64,000 nt of DNA from Streptomyces sp. 6-11-2 (GTDB lineage Bacteria > Actinomycetota > Actinomycetes > Streptomycetales > Streptomycetaceae). Below, one piece after another: positions 17,068 through 26,916 of this stretch (position 1 is the first letter of the stretch; the number at the start of each line of letters is the position of its first letter). The translations under genes and the position numbers were made by a program. Below the pieces are notes generated by a model. The model saw only the letters and a program-made list of their open reading frames with translations. It was not told the origin of the DNA and searched no databases. Location: positions 5,394,001-5,458,000 of the forward strand of contig NZ_BJOR01000001.1 of NCBI RefSeq assembly GCF_006540305.1, read 5' to 3'.

Positions 17068-17928
17068 GTGAGTGAGCCGCGGTCCGCGCCGACAGTCGGG
17101 CAGGTCGTGCTCGGCCGGCGCCTGTTGGACCTGCGGGAGAGCGCGGGGCTCAAGCGCGAGGAGGCCGCCCGCATCCTGCACGTGGCCCCCGCCACCGTGC
17201 GCCGGATGGAGATGGCCGAGGTCGCCCTCAAAATCCCGTACCTCCAGCTGCTGCTGAAGGCGTACGGCGTCTCCGACGAGGAGGCCGAGGCCTTCATGCG
17301 GCTGGCCGAGGACGCCAACCAGCCGGGCTGGTGGCAGCGGTTCCACGACATCCTGCCGGGCTGGTTCTCGATGTACGTCAGCCTGGAGGGTGCCGCCACC
17401 CTCATCCGGTCCTACGAGCCGCACTTCGTCCCCGGACTGCTCCAGACCGAGGACTACGCGCGCGGAGTGCTCAAGTCCGGCGCCGTCGGCCAGACCAGCC
17501 CCGAGGACATAGAGCGCCATGTCGCGCTGCGCATGCAACGCCAGGATCTGCTCACCCGTCCGGACGCCCCCAGGATCTGGGTGGTGATGGACGAGACGGC
17601 GCTGCGCCGGCAGGTCGGCGACTCCGAGGTGATGCGTGCTCAGATCGACAGGCTGCTGGAAGCCGCGAAACTGCCCAACGTGACGTTGCAGGTCGCCCCG
17701 TTCTCCGCGGGGCCGCACGCCGGCACGTACGGGCCCTTCGTGCTGTTCCGATTCGCCATGCCCGAACTGCCGGACATGGTCTACAGCGAGTACCTGACCG
17801 GCGCGGTCTACCTGGACGCGCGTCAGGAGGTGGCGAGCCACCTCGAGGTCATGGACCGCATGGCGGCGCAGGCCGCTACTGCACATCGCACGAAGGAGAT
17901 CCTCCGGGATTTCCGCAAGGAGCTGTGA
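17068..17928 (+). CDS. Scr1-type helix-turn-helix regulator (DUF5753)
   Basis: This 286-residue paralogue of the regulator at 14253 has a helix-turn-helix at about 10-68 (EEAARILHVAPATVRRMEMAE). A DUF5753 domain spans about 95-280 with SYEPHFVPGLLQTEDYARGV. GTG 17068 has GGAGGTGGA immediately upstream and gives the family's usual N-terminus; the frame is open back to 16861 but overlaps the divergent promoter region. Its TGA is directly followed by the ATG of the DUF397 gene. Confidence 0.88.
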   Translation: MSEPRSAPTVGQVVLGRRLLDLRESAGLKREEAARILHVAPATVRRMEMAEVALKIPYLQLLLKAYGVSDEEAEAFMRLAEDANQPGWWQRFHDILPGWFSMYVSLEGAATLIRSYEPHFVPGLLQTEDYARGVLKSGAVGQTSPEDIERHVALRMQRQDLLTRPDAPRIWVVMDETALRRQVGDSEVMRAQIDRLLEAAKLPNVTLQVAPFSAGPHAGTYGPFVLFRFAMPELPDMVYSEYLTGAVYLDARQEVASHLEVMDRMAAQAATAHRTKEILRDFRKEL

Positions 17929-18201
17929 ATGGAACGCATCACGTCCCAGCCCAAGCCGCGGCTGCGCCGCGGGATCTACAACGGCATGCCCGCCGGTGAA
18001 CTCGGCAGCGAGGGCTGGCACAAGCCGTGGAGCGGGGGCAACGGAGGCAACTGCCTGGAGGCCATGAAGCTGGACGACGGCCGGATCGCGGTCCGTCAGT
18101 CCACCGATCCGGACGGACCGGCCCTCATCTACACGACCGACGAGATGACGGCGTTCATCGAGGGCGCGAAGGCCGGAGAGGCGGACTTCCTGCTGACTTG
18201 A
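17929..18201 (+). CDS. DUF397 domain protein with N-terminal extension
   Basis: This 90-residue DUF397 protein starts on the base after the regulator's stop codon. The first 27 residues (basic, with PKPRLRRGIYNGMPAGEL) are an extension not present in the 62-residue paralogue at 15092. The DUF397 core follows, with W-HKPWSGGNGGNCLEAMKLDDG, VRQSTDPDGPALIYT and a C-terminal aromatic/hydrophobic helix. It is predicted to act with the regulator encoded just upstream. Confidence 0.85.
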   Translation: MERITSQPKPRLRRGIYNGMPAGELGSEGWHKPWSGGNGGNCLEAMKLDDGRIAVRQSTDPDGPALIYTTDEMTAFIEGAKAGEADFLLT

Positions 18202-18249
18202 ACGACCCTGTCTGTTGGCTAACTCAACTCCCTAATCTTGGTACTGACT

Positions 18250-18261
18250 TGATCATGATCA
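18250..18261. promoter_or_regulatory. Perfect 12-bp palindrome TGATCATGATCA
   Basis: It lies 32 nt before the DUF574 methyltransferase start, inside an unusually AT-rich 60-bp stretch (18215-18275). Placement and symmetry suit an operator overlapping the promoter. Confidence 0.5.
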
Positions 18262-18292
18262 TTGCTCATTCCAGACGCTTACGAGGTGCCGT

Positions 18293-19081
18293 ATGACCGA
18301 GATCGACACCAGCAAGCCGCACCCCGCGCGGATGTACGACTGGTACCTCGGCGGCAAGGACAACTACCCGGTCGACGAGGAACTGGGCCGGCAGATGCTC
18401 GCACTCGAACCGCGGGTGCCGGTGATGGCCAAGGTCAACCGCGCGTTCATGCACCGGGCGACGCGGTGGCTGGCCGGCCAGGGCGTACGGCAGTTCCTGG
18501 ACATCGGCACGGGTATACCCACCGAGCCGAACCTGCACCAGGTCGCCCAGTCGATCGCGCCCGACGCGCGTGTCGTCTACTGCGACAACGATCCGATCGT
18601 GCTGGCCCACGCGGCGGCCCTGCTGCGCAGCGCGCCGGGTGGCATCACCGAGTACGTGCAGGCCGACGTCCGTGACCCGGCCACGATCCTGGAGGGCGCC
18701 GGGAAGGTCCTGGACTTCGGCCAACCCGTGGCCCTGTCCCTGGTGGCGCTGCTCCACTTCATCACCGACGAGGACGGCGCCCACGACCTGGTCGCGCGTC
18801 TGCTCGCCGAACTGCCCTCCGGCAGCTACCTGATGATGACCCACGCCACCTCGGACTTCACCCCGGAGGAGTCGGCGGCGGCTACGGCCAGACTGAAGGC
18901 GGGAGGCGTCACCCTCGCCCTCCGCACCCGCGAGGAGTTCACCCGCTTCTTCGACGGCCTGGAACTCGTCGAACCCGGCGTTGAGGTCGTCCACAAGTGG
19001 CACCCGGAACTGGGCGAACCGGTTCCGGGCCAGGACGACGGAGTCATCCCGGGTTACGGGGCTGTGGCCCGGAAGCCGTGA
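18293..19081 (+). CDS. DUF574-family SAM-dependent methyltransferase
   Basis: This 262-residue protein has the family's N-terminal signature KPHPARMYDWYLGGKDNYPVDEE starting at residue 8. The SAM-binding motif DIGTGIPT is at 70-77, followed by VYCDNDPIVLAHA. The DUF574/Methyltransf_19 group is expanded in Streptomyces and often sits beside Scr1, DUF397 and anti-sigma-like genes; the methyl acceptor is unknown. The ATG at 18293 lacks a strong Shine-Dalgarno, though GAGGTG is 4 nt upstream. Confidence 0.88.
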   Translation: MTEIDTSKPHPARMYDWYLGGKDNYPVDEELGRQMLALEPRVPVMAKVNRAFMHRATRWLAGQGVRQFLDIGTGIPTEPNLHQVAQSIAPDARVVYCDNDPIVLAHAAALLRSAPGGITEYVQADVRDPATILEGAGKVLDFGQPVALSLVALLHFITDEDGAHDLVARLLAELPSGSYLMMTHATSDFTPEESAAATARLKAGGVTLALRTREEFTRFFDGLELVEPGVEVVHKWHPELGEPVPGQDDGVIPGYGAVARKP

Positions 19082-19096
19082 CGGAGTGATGTCCGC

Positions 19097-19123
19097 GGCG
19101 CCCCGCCGGCCAGGCGGGGTGCC
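19097..19123. terminator. Convergent terminator
   Basis: GGCGCCCCGCC pairs with GGCGGGGTGCC (one G-T position) around a GGCCA loop, between the methyltransferase and gltD, which converge. Confidence 0.75.
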
Positions 19124-19150
19124 GTCGGCCAGGGTGGGACGCCGTCGGCA

Positions 19151-20638
<1,488 letters not shown>

Positions 20639-20735
20639 GGCCGTCCCCCTTGCCTCGGGCACCACCTCTTTCCGGCCACGATACGACCGCCGGGCCCCAG
20701 GCGCAGAGCCCGCTATGCCCGTCGTGAGGGGCACG

Positions 20736-20860
20736 CGGAGCCGGGTATGTCCGTGCTGCGGGGTGCGCGTGGCGGGGCTTGTCCGTGGTGCGGGTGGTGT
20801 GTGTGGCGGGGCTTGTCCGTGGTGCGGGTGGTGCGGAGCGCGGAGCCGGGTTTGTCCGTG
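20736..20860. repeat. Direct repeats upstream of gltD
   Basis: An identical 31-nt block occurs at 20769-20799 and 20803-20833 (period 34). A flanking GCGGAGCCGGGTxTGTCCGTG segment is also repeated at about 20736 and 20840. The array fills the gap between gltD and the DUF2293 gene. Confidence 0.9.
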
Positions 20861-20896
20861 GAGCGGTATGTGCGGAGCCGCCGGCTCGGGCGGGTG

Positions 20897-21601
20897 CTAC
20901 GCGCTCGGGTTCTGCTCCCGCCAGGCCCGCAGCACCGAGTCCACGTCGGCCCTGATCCGCTGCCGGGCCTCGGGCCGTGCCACCCCGCTCATCAGCAGCC
21001 GGTCGTAGGGCGTGTCCAGGTGGCGTACGGAGGCCGCGACCGCCGAGGTGACCGCGGTCTCGGACAGAGCGCGCCCCGACGCGCTGCGGCCGACCCGTCC
21101 GCTGCCGCGCAGGGAGGTGTGCCCGGCGATGGCCCGCGCGCGGTCCGGCGGGCAGGCGGGAAAGAGCCGCAGGATCTCCGCCGCGAACGCGTCCGCGAAC
21201 CGTATGTCCTCGGCCGCCCGTCGCCGTGCGTCGCGCGCGCGGCGACGGCGTCGCGCCTCGGCGTCCGCCAGGCACCGCAGCTCCGCGCGCGCGAGCGCCG
21301 CCTCCTCGACGAGGACGCCCTGCCGTTCGTACCGGCTTCTGCGCCGGTTGAACCGCACCACCACCGCCGACAGCGCGCTCTCCTCCCGCGACCGGCGCGT
21401 CAGCGCGGTGTCGCCGCGCGGCAGGAAGACCAGGTGCCCGAGGTCGGCGCAGTCCAGGCACCGCGGCACCCCCTCCTCCAGTACGAGCAGCGGCAGCGGG
21501 CCGCGCCGGCACGCGGCACACCGCTTGCGCCGCAGCGGCTGGAGGACGAGGAGGCCGTCGGACGGCCGGGGGACCGGGAGCGCGGCCATACGCGGGGCCA
21601 T
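20897..21601 (-). CDS. DUF2293 domain protein with N-terminal zinc ribbon
   Basis: This 234-residue protein has two CxxC pairs (C28/C31 and C48/C51) that probably bind Zn. A strongly basic helix RRRSRYERQG...RRRRRARDARRR follows, and the DUF2293 region is near the C-terminus (ILRLFPACPPDRARAIAGHTS...GRVGRS). An RNA- or DNA-binding role is plausible from the charge and the ribbon, but none is known. The start is uncertain among ATG 21601, ATG 21589 and GTG 21610. It diverges from the uridine-kinase-like gene with about 70 nt between. Confidence 0.75.
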   Translation of the reverse strand: MAPRMAALPVPRPSDGLLVLQPLRRKRCAACRRGPLPLLVLEEGVPRCLDCADLGHLVFLPRGDTALTRRSREESALSAVVVRFNRRRSRYERQGVLVEEAALARAELRCLADAEARRRRRARDARRRAAEDIRFADAFAAEILRLFPACPPDRARAIAGHTSLRGSGRVGRSASGRALSETAVTSAVAASVRHLDTPYDRLLMSGVARPEARQRIRADVDSVLRAWREQNPSA

Positions 21602-21670
21602 ACGACGCACATTCCCGGGCGCGTACCCGGACGCTCCTCCCGCCGCACCCCGCTTCCGCCCTGACGCATC

Positions 21671-22312
21671 ATGGGCCGTGTGCGTCTTCAAGCGATCACC
21701 TGGGAACGGCTCGGCGACCTCCTCGCCGAGCGCCTGCTCGACCTGAAGCCCGCCGACGGCAGCCCCTGGCCGCGCATCGCCTTCGACGGTGCCCCCGCCG
21801 CCCTCCCGGGCGACCTGGCGCACCGCGTCGCCGAGGCGTTGCGGCCGCTCGGCCGTTCCGCGCTGGTCGTGGATACAGAGGGCTTCCTGCGCCCGGCCTC
21901 CCTCCGGCTGGAACACGGCCACCGGGACGAGGAGTCCTACTACAACGGCTGGCTCGACACCGGCGCCCTGTGGCGCGAGGTCTTCGGCCCGCTCGAACCC
22001 GGCGGTGACGGACGCGTCCTGCCCGACCTGCGGGACCCGGTCACCGACCGCGCCACCCGCAGCGCCTACGTCCAGCTCCCGCCCGGCGCCCTGTTGTTGC
22101 TGCACGGTCCCCTCCTGCTGCGTCACTGGTTCCCCTTCGACCTGACCGTCCACGTCCTCCTCTCCCCGGGCGCCCTGCGCCGCCGTACTCCGGAGGCCGA
22201 GCACTGGACGCTGCCCGCCTTCGAGCGCTACGACGCCGAGACCGACCCGGCCCGCACCGCCGATGTCCTGGTACGCGCCGACGACCCCCGGCACCCGGCC
22301 TGGAACGGCTGA
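21671..22312 (+). CDS. Uridine-kinase-like protein with degenerate P-loop
   Basis: This 213-residue protein resembles the uridine/phosphoribulokinase P-loop family in layout: RIAFDG strand (35-40), DTEGFLRP (68-75) in the place of the D-x-F-Y-x-P motif, YYNGWLDTGAL (90-100) and a late R-x-x-x-R-Y. The Walker A Gly-Lys-Ser/Thr is missing: after IAFDG the chain reads APAALPGDLA. It may be a non-catalytic relative or may use a different phosphate loop. ATG 21671 is given; GTG 21680 is an equally reasonable start, and neither has a clear RBS. Confidence 0.7.
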   Translation: MGRVRLQAITWERLGDLLAERLLDLKPADGSPWPRIAFDGAPAALPGDLAHRVAEALRPLGRSALVVDTEGFLRPASLRLEHGHRDEESYYNGWLDTGALWREVFGPLEPGGDGRVLPDLRDPVTDRATRSAYVQLPPGALLLLHGPLLLRHWFPFDLTVHVLLSPGALRRRTPEAEHWTLPAFERYDAETDPARTADVLVRADDPRHPAWNG

Positions 22313-22336
22313 GCCCCGGCGCCCCCTGGTCACCCA

Positions 22337-22420
22337 GCGGCCGGCCCCTGCGGCACCCGCTCCGGCGGCCGGCCCCTGCGGCACCCGGTCCGGCGGCCGG
22401 CCCCTGCGGCACCCGGTCCC
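22337..22420. repeat. Three tandem copies of a 28-bp GC-rich unit
   Basis: Units start at 22337, 22365 and 22393, each beginning GCGGCCGGCCCCTGCGGCAC. A partial degenerate copy follows at about 22435. They lie between the converging uridine-kinase-like and corA genes and can fold into GGCCGG/CCGGCC hairpins. Confidence 0.92.
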
Positions 22421-22520
22421 GGCCGTGGCTCCCGGTCCGGGCGGCCGGTCCCTGAGACGCCACCCAGTTCCCGGGTCAGCCGTCTGCCGGGTCAGCCGTC
22501 GGCAGGGGAGGGCCGGCGGC

Positions 22521-23612
22521 TCAGAGCCAGCCGTTACGGCGGAAGCCGCGGTACAGCGACACGCACACGGCCGATATCAGGCAGATGACCAGCGGATAGC
22601 CGAACCGCCAGTGGAGCTCTGGCATCACGCGGAAGTTCATGCCGTACACCCCGCACACCATGGTCGGCACGGCGATCACCGCGGCCCATGCCGTGATCTT
22701 GCGCATGTCCTCGTTCTGCGCCACCGTCACCTGCGCGAGGTGGGCCTGGAGAATCGAGTTCAGCAGTTCGTCGAAGGCGGCTATCTGCTCCTTGGCCCGG
22801 GTCTGGTGGTCGAGGACGTCCCTGAAGTACGCCTGTATCTCCGCGCCGACCACCTTCATCGGCCGGGCGGAGAGCTCCTCCAGCGGGCGCCCCAGCGGCA
22901 CGACGGCCCGCTTCAGCTCCAGCAGCTCCCGCTTGAGCTGGTAGATCCGCCCCGGATCGACACGCGCGCCATCCTCCGCGAACACCTCGGCCTCCACCTC
23001 GTCGATGTCCTCCTGGAACGAGTCGGTGACGCTCAGGTAGTCGTCGACCACATGGTCCGCGATCGCGTGCAGCACCGCCGCCGGCCCCTTGGCGAGCTGC
23101 CCCGAATCGGACTCCAGTTCCTCGCGCAGCGGACCGAGCGAGCCGTGCAGGCCGTGCCGCACGGTGATCACGAAGTCCTCCCCGGTGAACACCATGATCT
23201 CGCCGGTGCTGACCACCTCGCTGGTCGCCGTCAGCTTCTCGTGCTCGAGGTAGCACACCGTCTTGAACACCGCGAACAGCGTCTCGCCGTACCGCTCCAC
23301 CTTCGGGCGCTGATGCGCCTTGACCGTGTCCTCCACCGCCAGCGGGTGCAGGTCGAAGAGGTCCGCGATGCCCGCGAACTCCGCGTCCGTCGGTTCGTGC
23401 AGTCCCAGCCAGACGAAACCGTCACGGGCCTTGCGCACCCGCGCCACGGCCTCCACCAGATCACCGGCCTCCGGAACCCGCTCGCCGTCCTGGTAGGCCA
23501 CGCAGTTCACCACGGAGGAGCCCAGCGGCGACCGGGCGGGATGGCTCAGGTCGACCCGGCGCCGCCCTCGGGCCAGCCGAGCCACCTTCCGCAGATTCCC
23601 CGCCATGGACAT
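22521..23612 (-). CDS. corA: CorA-type magnesium/cobalt transporter
   Basis: This 363-residue inner-membrane channel has a long cytoplasmic N-terminal domain and two C-terminal helices. The selectivity motif GMN is at 324-326 (VYGMNF), between helix 1 (TAWAAVIAVPTMVCGVYGM) and helix 2 (YPLVICLISAVCVSLY). The tail after helix 2 is basic (RGFRRNGWL), as usual. ATG 23612 has GAGGAG 6 nt upstream; the frame is open to 23699. Transcribed alone, divergent from a methyltransferase gene. Confidence 0.93.
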   Translation of the reverse strand: MSMAGNLRKVARLARGRRRVDLSHPARSPLGSSVVNCVAYQDGERVPEAGDLVEAVARVRKARDGFVWLGLHEPTDAEFAGIADLFDLHPLAVEDTVKAHQRPKVERYGETLFAVFKTVCYLEHEKLTATSEVVSTGEIMVFTGEDFVITVRHGLHGSLGPLREELESDSGQLAKGPAAVLHAIADHVVDDYLSVTDSFQEDIDEVEAEVFAEDGARVDPGRIYQLKRELLELKRAVVPLGRPLEELSARPMKVVGAEIQAYFRDVLDHQTRAKEQIAAFDELLNSILQAHLAQVTVAQNEDMRKITAWAAVIAVPTMVCGVYGMNFRVMPELHWRFGYPLVICLISAVCVSLYRGFRRNGWL

Positions 23613-23767
23613 CCGGATCTCCTCGCGTGCACCTTTTGCCGCCTGGTCGAGCCAGTTTGCCAGGCCCACGTGAGCGCCGGGTAAGCCTGTGGAAACCACA
23701 CATTCCGCTTTGTTCCCGCCTGTGGACGGGCACGGCAGGCGCCGGGGAAGGCTGGGATGATCCCGGT

Positions 23768-24685
23768 ATGACGCACAGCGACGGGCATCCGGACGGGCAT
23801 TCCGGCGCGGACACCGACCAGGACAAGGACGGGAACGAGGGCGGCCGGGACGCGGGTCAGCCCGAGAGCCGGGGCGAGGGGCGGCGCGAAGGCCCGGGTG
23901 GAGGCCGATATCTGCTCGAGAACCGGCAGACCGAGGCCGGCGAGCGCTTCGACGCCTTCGCGACCCTCTTCGATCCCACGACGTTCCGTCACTTCGAAGG
24001 ACTCGGCGTCGGACCAGGATGGCGCTGCTGGGAGGTCGGCGCCGGCGGCACCTCCGTCGTCTCCTGGCTGGCCGAGCGGGTCGGCCTCACCGGCACGGTC
24101 GTCGCGACCGATATCGACACCTCACTGGTCGCCAAGGCCGCCCGCCCGCCGGTGGAGGTGAGAATGCACGACGTGGGCGCCGAGGAGCCGCCGGGCGAGG
24201 GCTTCGACCTCGTGCACGCCCGGCTCGTCCTGGTCCACGTGCCGGACCGGGAACGGGCGCTGCGGTCGATGATCAAGGCACTGCGCCCCGGCGGACGGCT
24301 GCTGCTGGAGGACGCCGACCCCGCCCTCCAGCCCCTGCTCTGCCCGGACGAACACGGCCCGGCGGAGGAACTGGCCAACCGGCTGCGCCGCGGCTTCCGC
24401 CGCCTGCTGGCCGACCGTGGCGCCGACCTGTCCTACGGCCGCAGACTCCCGCGCCTGCTGCGCGAGGCAGGCCTGGGCCAGGTGGAGGCCGACGCCTACT
24501 TCCCGGTCACCTCCCCGGCCTGCACCGCCCTGGAGTCGGCCACGGTCCGGCAGATCCGTACCCGCCTCGTCACCGCGGGCCTGGCCGCCGACGAGGAGAT
24601 CGACCAGCACCTGGCCAACGTGGCCTCCGGCACCATGGACCTGACCACAGCACCGATGATCTCCGCCTGGGGCACCAAGCCGTAG
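23768..24685 (+). CDS. SAM-dependent methyltransferase with acidic N-terminal extension
   Basis: The 305-residue protein opens with about 48 disordered residues rich in Asp, Gly, His and Glu (SDGHPDGHSG, DQDKDGNEGG). A class I methyltransferase fold follows. Motif I is CWEVGAGGTSVVSWL at about 85-99, then VVATDIDTSLV, LVHARLVLVHV and ALRPGGRLLLED. The His/Asp-rich head could bind metal, which is speculative. A downstream internal start is possible because the ATG at 23768 has no strong RBS. Confidence 0.8.
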   Translation: MTHSDGHPDGHSGADTDQDKDGNEGGRDAGQPESRGEGRREGPGGGRYLLENRQTEAGERFDAFATLFDPTTFRHFEGLGVGPGWRCWEVGAGGTSVVSWLAERVGLTGTVVATDIDTSLVAKAARPPVEVRMHDVGAEEPPGEGFDLVHARLVLVHVPDRERALRSMIKALRPGGRLLLEDADPALQPLLCPDEHGPAEELANRLRRGFRRLLADRGADLSYGRRLPRLLREAGLGQVEADAYFPVTSPACTALESATVRQIRTRLVTAGLAADEEIDQHLANVASGTMDLTTAPMISAWGTKP

Positions 24686-24736
24686 CACCTGAGGCCGCCG
24701 ACCGGCAGGTCACCGGCTCTCGGAGGCATCGGAACG

Positions 24737-25651
24737 CTACCGGGCTCTCGGAGGCCTCCCGCCCACCCGCGCCACCGCGAGCGCGCCCGCCGCGCATCCC
24801 CGGGCTGCCGCGGCCCCAGCAGCGGCGCCGGCCAGAAGGGCGGCGAGGAAGGCGCCGGTGAAGGCGTCGCCCGCGCCGGTGGTGTCCCGCGCGGTGGCAG
24901 GCACCGCGGGTACGTGGGCACGGACGGCACCCGCGTGTGCCACCCGTGCCCCGGCGGCGCCCTGCTTCACGACCACGAGCGGGACGTGGCGGCTCAGCTC
25001 GGCCGCCGCGTCCGCCGGGTCGGGCAGGCCCGTCAGCAGGCAGGCCTCGTCGCGGCTCGGCAGCAGCACGTCCACCCCCTCGACGAGCGCGAGGAACCGG
25101 TCCACGCCCAGCGTGACGAGGAACCCGGCCGACGCGGGATCCAGGCTCACCGGCACGCCACGCGCGTGGGCCGCCGCGACGGCGCTCGCCACCAGCGCCC
25201 GGCCCGTACCGGAGAACAGCAGGTAGCCCGACAGGTGCAGCCGGGCCACCCCGTCGAGCAGCGCGTCGGACCAGTCACCCGCCTCAAGGCGCAGCGACGC
25301 CCCGCTGTCCGTGAGGAACGTGCGCTCGGCCGCCGCCGAGGAGTCGACGAGGCAGACCACCGTCCCGGTCGGCGCCCCGGGATCGACGACCAGATGGGGG
25401 CGCACGCCCGAAGCGACCAGCGCCCGTTCGTGCCAGGCCGCCGACTCCGCGCCCACCCGCCCCAGCAGCCGGACCTCCTGGCACCCGCTGTGGGCCGCCC
25501 AGCAGGCCACGTTGGCCCCCGCCCCGCCGGGCAGCATCCGGACCGCGGCGGAGGTGTCGGTGCCGCTCGCGAGAGGGCCGCGATGCCGCACGACGACATC
25601 CGTCACGACGTCCCCGACCACCAGCAGCGCCCCACCCCCGCCGTCCGTCAC
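24737..25651 (-). CDS. psuK: PfkB-family kinase, probable pseudouridine kinase
   Basis: This 304-residue ribokinase-fold enzyme has an N-terminal GG motif LPGGAGANVACWAA and the C-terminal anion-hole/catalytic DTTGAGD at 256-262. Its GTG start overlaps the stop of the pseudouridine-5'-phosphate glycosidase gene by 3 nt. That coupling supports the assignment to pseudouridine kinase, which makes the glycosidase substrate. The family alone would only support 'PfkB sugar/nucleoside kinase'. Confidence 0.8.
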   Translation of the reverse strand: MTDGGGGALLVVGDVVTDVVVRHRGPLASGTDTSAAVRMLPGGAGANVACWAAHSGCQEVRLLGRVGAESAAWHERALVASGVRPHLVVDPGAPTGTVVCLVDSSAAAERTFLTDSGASLRLEAGDWSDALLDGVARLHLSGYLLFSGTGRALVASAVAAAHARGVPVSLDPASAGFLVTLGVDRFLALVEGVDVLLPSRDEACLLTGLPDPADAAAELSRHVPLVVVKQGAAGARVAHAGAVRAHVPAVPATARDTTGAGDAFTGAFLAALLAGAAAGAAAARGCAAGALAVARVGGRPPRAR

Positions 25652-26553
25652 GGCAGGGCCCACGCCGCGGCGATCAGCGCCGCCAGCCGTACGTTGCCGC
25701 GCACCGCCGCCAGGTTGGCGCGCAGCGAGGCGCCGTCGGTGTGCCGCACCAGGTAGTCGAGCAGGAACGGGGTGACCGCCTGCCCCGTGACGCCCTCCTC
25801 CTCGCACGCGTGCAGCGCGTCGGCGAGCACACGCGCGTGCAGTTCGGGATCCAACTGCTCCTGCAGCGGCACCGGGTTGGCGACGATCAGCGCCGACTCC
25901 GGCGCCCGCAGCGCGTTCTGCGCCCGCATCACCGCGGCCACGTCCTCCGGCGTCCGCAGTGTCCAGTCCACCGGATGACCGGAGTCGGACAGATAGAACC
26001 CGGGGAAGCGGTCCGTGCCGTACCCGGCCACCGCGACCCCCAGCGTCTCCAGCCGCTGCAACGTCGCCGGCACGTCCAGGATCGACTTGACCCCGGCGCA
26101 CACGACCGTGATCCGTGTGCGCGCCAGCAGTCCGAGGTCGGCGGACTCGTCCTGCGTCACCGTCCACTCGCGGTGCACTCCGCCCAGCCCGCCCGTGGCG
26201 AACACACGGATGCCCGCCAGCGAGGCCAGCAGCGCCGTCCCCGACACCGTGGTCGCCCCGCTCGCCCCCGCGGCCATCGCGAGCGGCAGGTCGCGGTGGC
26301 CGAGCTTGCGCATCCCCTCCTCGTTCGCGACCCGCTCCAACTGCCCCTTGTCCAGGCCGATGTGAGGGTGGCCGTTCAGCACCGCGATGGTCGCGGGCAC
26401 GGCGCCCTCCTGCCGTACCGCGTCCTCAAGCTCCAGCGCCACCTGGAGATTGCGCGGGCGCGGCAGCCCATGGGCGATGATCGTTGACTCCAGGGCCACC
26501 ACGGGACGACGCGCGGCCAGCGCCTCCCGCACCTCTTCGGACACCACCAGCAC
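25648..26553 (-). CDS. psuG: Pseudouridine-5'-phosphate glycosidase
   Basis: PsuG cleaves the C-C glycosidic bond of pseudouridine 5'-phosphate to uracil and ribose 5-phosphate, salvaging the modified base after RNA turnover. The 301-residue protein has ESTIIAHGLPRPRN with E22, GHPHIGL (61-67), the ATGGLGGVHR loop (119-128) and GVKSILD with K156, which matches the imine-forming Lys of the family. GTG 26553 has GGAGG 7 nt upstream. It is first in a two-gene operon with psuK. Confidence 0.93.
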   Translation of the reverse strand: MLVVSEEVREALAARRPVVALESTIIAHGLPRPRNLQVALELEDAVRQEGAVPATIAVLNGHPHIGLDKGQLERVANEEGMRKLGHRDLPLAMAAGASGATTVSGTALLASLAGIRVFATGGLGGVHREWTVTQDESADLGLLARTRITVVCAGVKSILDVPATLQRLETLGVAVAGYGTDRFPGFYLSDSGHPVDWTLRTPEDVAAVMRAQNALRAPESALIVANPVPLQEQLDPELHARVLADALHACEEEGVTGQAVTPFLLDYLVRHTDGASLRANLAAVRGNVRLAALIAAAWALP

Positions 26554-26916
26554 GTGCCTGCCTCCCGTCTGTCGCGCTCTCCCCTCATCTCTGGCGGGTG
26601 CCGCACCGGGCCAAACCCTCGCGGCCCGTCCCGCGAGGCCCAGCCTGGGACGCATGCGAGGCGTCCTTCCCCTCCGTACGCCTGACCGAGGAGACGATCC
26701 TCGACCTCGCCCCGCTCGACATGGCCGAACGCATGAGCATGGTCCCCGGCGCGGCGGGCAGCGCGGGCCACCCCGTTCGAGGTCCGGCACTACGACTGGC
26801 GCACGCGCGGTGACCAGCGCACGCGCGGTCCGGCACCACGAGAAGGGCACACCCGGCCAGGTACTACGAGCAGCGCGCCTCGCGCCCGTAGGGCAGTGCG
26901 CCTCGCGCCCGGCGCC
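26554..26916. other. Intergenic region between psuG and ogt with decayed repeats
   Basis: I see no convincing gene. The right part holds duplicated blocks: GGTCCGGCACTACGA at 26781-26795 and GGTCCGGCACCACGA at 26827-26841, GCGCACGCGCGGT at 26799-26811 and 26817-26829, and a GCGCCTCGCGCCCG repeat near 26875-26912. A plus-strand frame with LTEETILDLAPLDMAERMSMV (around 26680-26745) has a protein-like look and may be a remnant, but it has no RBS or homology I can name. Confidence 0.5.

Noticed and set aside
26680..26745. Gene fragment LTEETILDLAPLDMAERMSMV on the plus strand
   Set aside because: It has no ribosome site, no family I recognise and quickly runs into repeats; a remnant is possible but unproven.
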